Source of the DNA: Paenibacillus sp. Root52
Lineage (GTDB): Bacteria; Bacillota; Bacilli; Paenibacillales; Paenibacillaceae
DNA: 64,000 nucleotides
Reading direction: 5' to 3'
Assembly (NCBI RefSeq): GCF_001426865.1
Contig: NZ_LMFO01000003.1
Location: forward strand, 723-64,722
The notes under the pieces are model-generated. The model ran no database searches. It saw nothing but the letters and a program-made list of their open reading frames with translations, and was not told the DNA's origin. The translations under genes were made by a program, and so were the position numbers. This document shows, in pieces, positions 60,840 to 64,000 of this stretch; position 1 is the stretch's first letter, and each line of letters begins with the position of its first letter.

Positions 60840-61259
60840 ATGATGACGAGAGGAGAACTAGCCAAGCGTACTGGACTCAGTATGGCGACTCTCCGGTATT
60901 ATGAAGATAGCGGGGTTCTGCCTGCACCGATCCGTGCATCGAATGGATACCGTAAATATTCTGAGGATTACGTGGTCAAAATCAAATTTATTAAGGATGC
61001 TCAAGCATTAGGTTACTCTTTAAAAGAGATAAAGGAGACACTACAACTACTCAGCCGAGAGGATATGGACAGTGAAGTTCTGAGAGTATTGGTTCGCGAT
61101 CGAATTGCAGATATTCAACAGCATATCAATAATCTAAAGGACATGCAGACACTTCTAGCTTCATTGCTCTTAACGCCAGAATCCGACATCCATACTTATA
61201 TAGAATCTTTTCGCAATAACTCAGAGGAAGCGGACGGCTCTCCCAAGCCACAAGAATGA
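60840..61259 (+). CDS. MerR family transcriptional regulator
   Basis: A 139-residue regulator. The winged helix starts GELAKRTGLSMATLRYYEDSGVLPAP and continues to GYRKYSEDYVVKIKFIKDAQALGYSLKEIKETL; a coiled coil and a short Ser/Glu-rich tail follow. It has no Cys, so no metal or thiol sensing. GAGGTG precedes two adjacent ATG codons (60840 and 60843); a GTG at 60834 overlaps that site. It lies downstream of its own palindromic promoter. No target gene other than itself is evident; the GH32 operon upstream shows no terminator and could read through. Confidence 0.88.
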   Translation: MMTRGELAKRTGLSMATLRYYEDSGVLPAPIRASNGYRKYSEDYVVKIKFIKDAQALGYSLKEIKETLQLLSREDMDSEVLRVLVRDRIADIQQHINNLKDMQTLLASLLLTPESDIHTYIESFRNNSEEADGSPKPQE

Positions 61260-61285
61260 CATGGATACACTTCATATATATCGAA

Positions 61286-61328
61286 AAGAACCCCTTTCCC
61301 AACGTTTCGGAGAAGAGGTTCTATTTGT
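61286..61328. terminator. Bidirectional terminator
   Basis: AGAACCCCTTTCCC pairs with GGAGAAGAGGTTCT with internal mismatches over an eight-base loop, flanked by A-rich and T-rich sequence. Serves the MerR gene and the convergent minus-strand gene. Confidence 0.65.
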
Positions 61329-61356
61329 TTTGATTACAGCATGATGCATTATTCAT

Positions 61357-62034
61357 TTACATAAAACCCGCTTCCCGTAAAAAATGATGCACAATCTGGC
61401 GCTGATATTTGATCCGCACGGAACGCTTCAAGCTCCAACACGTCTCCACAGTGACGGTGCGAGCCTGTAGAAGCCTTGCACCCGCTGTGCGTGCCGATCC
61501 AGGCAGTTCATGCTGCTTCAGATTGAAATGTCTGTCCTGGTTCGCGATGGAACGATTCATTTGTTTAATGATGCGTTTGCATACTGGAACCGCACGACTG
61601 CCGGGATTAGTAATCAGCGTTTGTCCAAGAACACGGGAACTGAGCTGGGATAAGCCATTGGCTTCATGCAGATCTAACCACCAATCTGGTTGATATTGAC
61701 GGGCGAGATGAAAGACTGCTGAGGCCAGGGGATGCTTGGCTTTACCTGAGATTCGGCGTGGAAAGGTACGATTCAGATCTGGCTTGCCTCTAATTTTCTT
61801 CCGATATGCCTGTTGGTGCACCCGTGGAATGATGATGAGAAGCCCGCGCTGGATGATGTGCCGTCCTGCGATACAATCATCGGCGAGCTGCTGCGCAGCA
61901 GCCATACTGGCTGTTTCATTACCGTGTACTCCCGAGGTAATCAGCATTACTGGGCCAGGGTTCACTCCGCGCACAACATAATAGGGGGTAGCATGTACGC
62001 TGGATGAAGCAAGGATATGTTTGTTGACAAGCAT
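61357..62034 (-). CDS. AstE/AspA-like zinc hydrolase (M14 family)
   Basis: A 225-residue protein of the succinylglutamate desuccinylase/aspartoacylase branch. Zinc ligands are in GVHGNETAS (His and Glu, about residues 37-40) and the third His in WWLDLHEANG; RGKPDLNRTFP supplies the substrate-binding Asn-Arg pair. The catalytic Glu near the end is probably in VTVETCW. It would remove an acyl group or a C-terminal residue from a small amide; the substrate is unknown. GGAGG lies eight bases before the ATG at 62034, while a GTG three codons earlier overlaps it. Confidence 0.85.
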   Translation of the reverse strand: MLVNKHILASSSVHATPYYVVRGVNPGPVMLITSGVHGNETASMAAAQQLADDCIAGRHIIQRGLLIIIPRVHQQAYRKKIRGKPDLNRTFPRRISGKAKHPLASAVFHLARQYQPDWWLDLHEANGLSQLSSRVLGQTLITNPGSRAVPVCKRIIKQMNRSIANQDRHFNLKQHELPGSARTAGARLLQARTVTVETCWSLKRSVRIKYQRQIVHHFLREAGFM

Positions 62035-62381
62035 GAGGCTCACCTCCGTTACTACAATACGTCATGTCCTTCTTGTCTGTAACGGCACTTCAATAGCCGC
62101 CTGTCTTATCTTTTGCAAAATGGGTAGCACACCAAATACTTCATCTGGTTAAATACCAATTAATCCCTTCACAGAGAAGACATTTTTTTGCCACAATTCG
62201 GAACTTATGCCCCTGTTCAAGAGTGCGTCACAAGACAACAGGCTGTCTGTTCCTTTATAATTAAGAAGGTATTATCGTAAACGTTTACAACTTGAGTTAT
62301 TTAAATTTAAAATATTACGCCGGCCACGTGCCTGACCAATGAAGATACAGAACGATCAATCCGGCAAGAGAGAAGGATGTC
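62035..62381. other. Divergent intergenic region with a palindrome
   Basis: No gene seen in about 345 bases. GTAAACGTTTAC (62277-62288) is a perfect 12-base palindrome; on the minus strand TGTAAACGTTTACG matches the CcpA cre consensus except for the last base. It lies about 95 bases before the degV-type gene. Confidence 0.5.
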
Positions 62382-63224
62382 ATGAAGAAAATTGCATGGG
62401 TCACCGATAGTACGAGTACACTGGATCCTGTTTTCGCTGAGCAAAATCATGTTTATATTGTACCGCTGCGTGTTGTATTTGGAGAGGAATGTTACCGAGA
62501 ATCAGAGGATATAACACCGGAACTATTCTATGAAAAGCTGGAGACAGCATCCAAAGCCAGCAGCTCACAGCCGCCAATCGGCGAGTTCATTGAATTGTAC
62601 GAGTCATTGAAGGATCAATACGATGAGATCATAACCATTCATTGTTCTACTGCGCTTAGTGGTACATTACACACATCTATGCAGGCTGCGGAAATAGCAG
62701 GTGTGAAGGTGACTGCAATTGATTCAATGGCAGGTGCATATCCTCATCGGGAGATGATCCTGCAAGGTCTGGAGTGGCAGAAACAAGGCGCTAGTGCAGC
62801 CGAGATCAAAGCTAACATTGAACAGATGATTGAAAATATGTCCTTTTACCTTATTCCGGCCAGTCTTCAGAATCTTCATCGTAGCGGGCGAGTATCTGGA
62901 ACACAACTTGTCTTGAGTCAGTTATTGAAGATTCATCTGCTGTTGCGATTTGAGGAAGGTAAAGTTGTTGTGAACGAGAAAATTCGTACATTCAAACGTG
63001 CGAAACAACGTATGCTGGATGTACTGAAAGTGGATATGGAGAAAGTGAAGCATGTATGCATCATGCATGCCAACAATCCAGATGAAGCTGTGACTATCAA
63101 ACAGCAGATATCCGAATTGTTACCACGGCTCAAGACCGAGATTATGCCATTTATCCCTGTGGTCGGTATTCATGCAGGCGCAGGCACGATTGGTCTATGC
63201 TGGTTCAGAAATGAGCACGTATAG
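62382..63224 (+). CDS. DegV family fatty-acid-binding protein
   Basis: A 280-residue two-domain protein. It starts KKIAWVTDSTSTLDP and has the fatty-acid contact loops IHCSTALSGTLHTSMQAAEIAG and SLQNLHRSGRVSGTQLVLSQLLKI typical of DegV/FakB proteins, which present fatty acids to the kinase FakA. FakB activity is likely from the family but not proved by sequence. AGAAGGA precedes the ATG. A long terminator follows. Confidence 0.92.
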   Translation: MKKIAWVTDSTSTLDPVFAEQNHVYIVPLRVVFGEECYRESEDITPELFYEKLETASKASSSQPPIGEFIELYESLKDQYDEIITIHCSTALSGTLHTSMQAAEIAGVKVTAIDSMAGAYPHREMILQGLEWQKQGASAAEIKANIEQMIENMSFYLIPASLQNLHRSGRVSGTQLVLSQLLKIHLLLRFEEGKVVVNEKIRTFKRAKQRMLDVLKVDMEKVKHVCIMHANNPDEAVTIKQQISELLPRLKTEIMPFIPVVGIHAGAGTIGLCWFRNEHV

Positions 63225-63301
63225 ATTCCATTCTAGATTACATTGTTGATAACATCAGTTCCTAGTTTAGGTCTTGATATGATTATAAATTAATCCCATA
63301 T

Positions 63302-63366
63302 ACCGGTAGGATGCCCTTGAGTTACAGCAGTTGCAATTGCTGAATTCAAGTAGTATTCTGCCGGTT
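63302..63366 (+). terminator. Long nested terminator after the DegV gene
   Basis: ACCGGTAGGAT pairs with ATTCTGCCGGT, enclosing CTTGA/TCAAG and an AGCAGTTGCAATTGCT hairpin, then six T. Confidence 0.8.
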
Positions 63367-63481
63367 TTTTCTATGTTTAATTCAGTGATAAGAAGAGCGT
63401 GAACGCCAGACATCCTTTCATTGCCAATTGAAACAAAATGTGAGGTAATAAAGATAAATGAACATGTTGGAGGGGAATGTT

Positions 63482-64000
63482 GTGTCAAGTCACCGATTGT
63501 TGCTTGTTGAAGATGATCGTTCGATTAGTGAAATGGTAGGTCCTTATTTGGAAAAAGAGGGCTATGACGTTTCATATGCCTATGATGGTTATGAAGCGGA
63601 GGTGCAGTTCAAACAGGCGAAGCAAGCATACGATCTGGTTATTCTAGATCTGATGCTGCCTCGCAAAAATGGCATGGAAGTGTTGCAGACGATTCGCTCG
63701 GTCAGCTTGGTGCCCGTACTCATTCTATCGGCCAAGGATGGGGAGGTAGACAAGGCGTTAGGGCTTGGATTCGGCGCAGACGATTATCTAAGCAAACCCT
63801 TCTCCCTAATTGAACTGACTGCCCGTATTAAAGCAGCAATCAGGCGCGCCAACTATACGGCACAGCCCATAGAAACTCCCAACGCACCTGTGCAGCATGA
63901 ACGTCTGGAGTTCGGTGGGTTGGTAATGAATATGGACACCTATGAAGTGGAGCGAGAAGGCGCTGCTATTCGTTTAACCTCTAAAGAATTTGGTATTTTG
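63482..64000 (+). CDS. OmpR/PhoB-family response regulator (cut by window end)
   Basis: The first 173 residues are visible. The receiver domain is complete: EDD (10-12), phosphoacceptor Asp56 in LVILDLMLP and Lys in YLSKPF (about 105). A linker of about 25 residues (AQPIETPNAPVQHERLEF) leads into the start of the winged helix (IRLTSKEFGIL), where the window ends. GGAGGGG is six bases before the GTG. A histidine kinase gene is likely to follow outside the window. Confidence 0.92.
   Translation, partial: MSSHRLLLVEDDRSISEMVGPYLEKEGYDVSYAYDGYEAEVQFKQAKQAYDLVILDLMLPRKNGMEVLQTIRSVSLVPVLILSAKDGEVDKALGLGFGADDYLSKPFSLIELTARIKAAIRRANYTAQPIETPNAPVQHERLEFGGLVMNMDTYEVEREGAAIRLTSKEFGIL

Overview
The window looks like chromosomal DNA of a spore-forming, low-to-medium GC Firmicute, most probably Paenibacillus. 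The clues are the Bacillales-type tRNA cluster, the sigW-rsiW / cdaA-cdaR-glmM / glmS block with a glmS ribozyme, a gerKA-KB-KC germinant receptor operon, a Spo0E-like protein, copper-amine-oxidase-type surface domains and strong AGGAGG-like ribosome binding sites with frequent GTG and TTG starts. I ran no database search; all family names rest on motifs and remembered homologs.

Layout. 1-833: nine tRNA genes (Asp, Phe, Tyr, Lys, Leu, Gly, Arg, Pro, Gly) and a terminator. 1123-4881: a small WGxxGxxG-type surface protein and PEP carboxylase. 5151-13550: envelope-stress sigma factor and anti-sigma, c-di-AMP synthase CdaA with CdaR, GlmM, then the glmS ribozyme and GlmS. This is a cell-wall precursor and stress block. 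13727-16849: a nitroreductase broken by a nonsense codon, a divergent MerR regulator, a lipoprotein and a secreted beta-helix protein. 17202-22551: a soluble PAS-chemoreceptor and the ger operon. 22630-28052: a two-component system with a MacB/FtsX-type ABC exporter. 28290-37199: a secreted propeller protein, an acetyltransferase, and two AraC-flanked sugar-oxidoreductase modules, then an Rrf2 regulator. 37624-40186: an NTF2-like protein and a divergent MFS exporter / ArsR pair with a perfect operator palindrome.

40449-47340 is the least familiar stretch: a zinc-ribbon miniprotein, a WYL-domain regulator, two tandem paralogs that look like C39/BtrH-type folds without the catalytic cysteine, a Spo0E-like phosphatase, and a two-gene operon of a large unknown protein with a degenerate formylglycine-generating-enzyme-like protein. 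47478-53426 holds three envelope or secreted proteins built from internal duplications, an APH-type kinase and two tiny membrane proteins. 53737-54650 is a BdbC thiol oxidase with a FixH/YtkA-like lipoprotein. 54748-60662 is a LacI-controlled sucrose/fructan uptake and hydrolysis operon whose promoter carries two abutting operators. 60840-64000: MerR regulator, AstE-like hydrolase, DegV protein and a response regulator cut by the window end.

Regulatory DNA is unusually legible: an ECF-type promoter inside sigW-rsiW, a glmS ribozyme with an enlarged P1 loop, the LacI promoter, ArsR and MerR palindromes, and a small inverted-repeat element family present once full-length (9238-9450) and twice as remnants.
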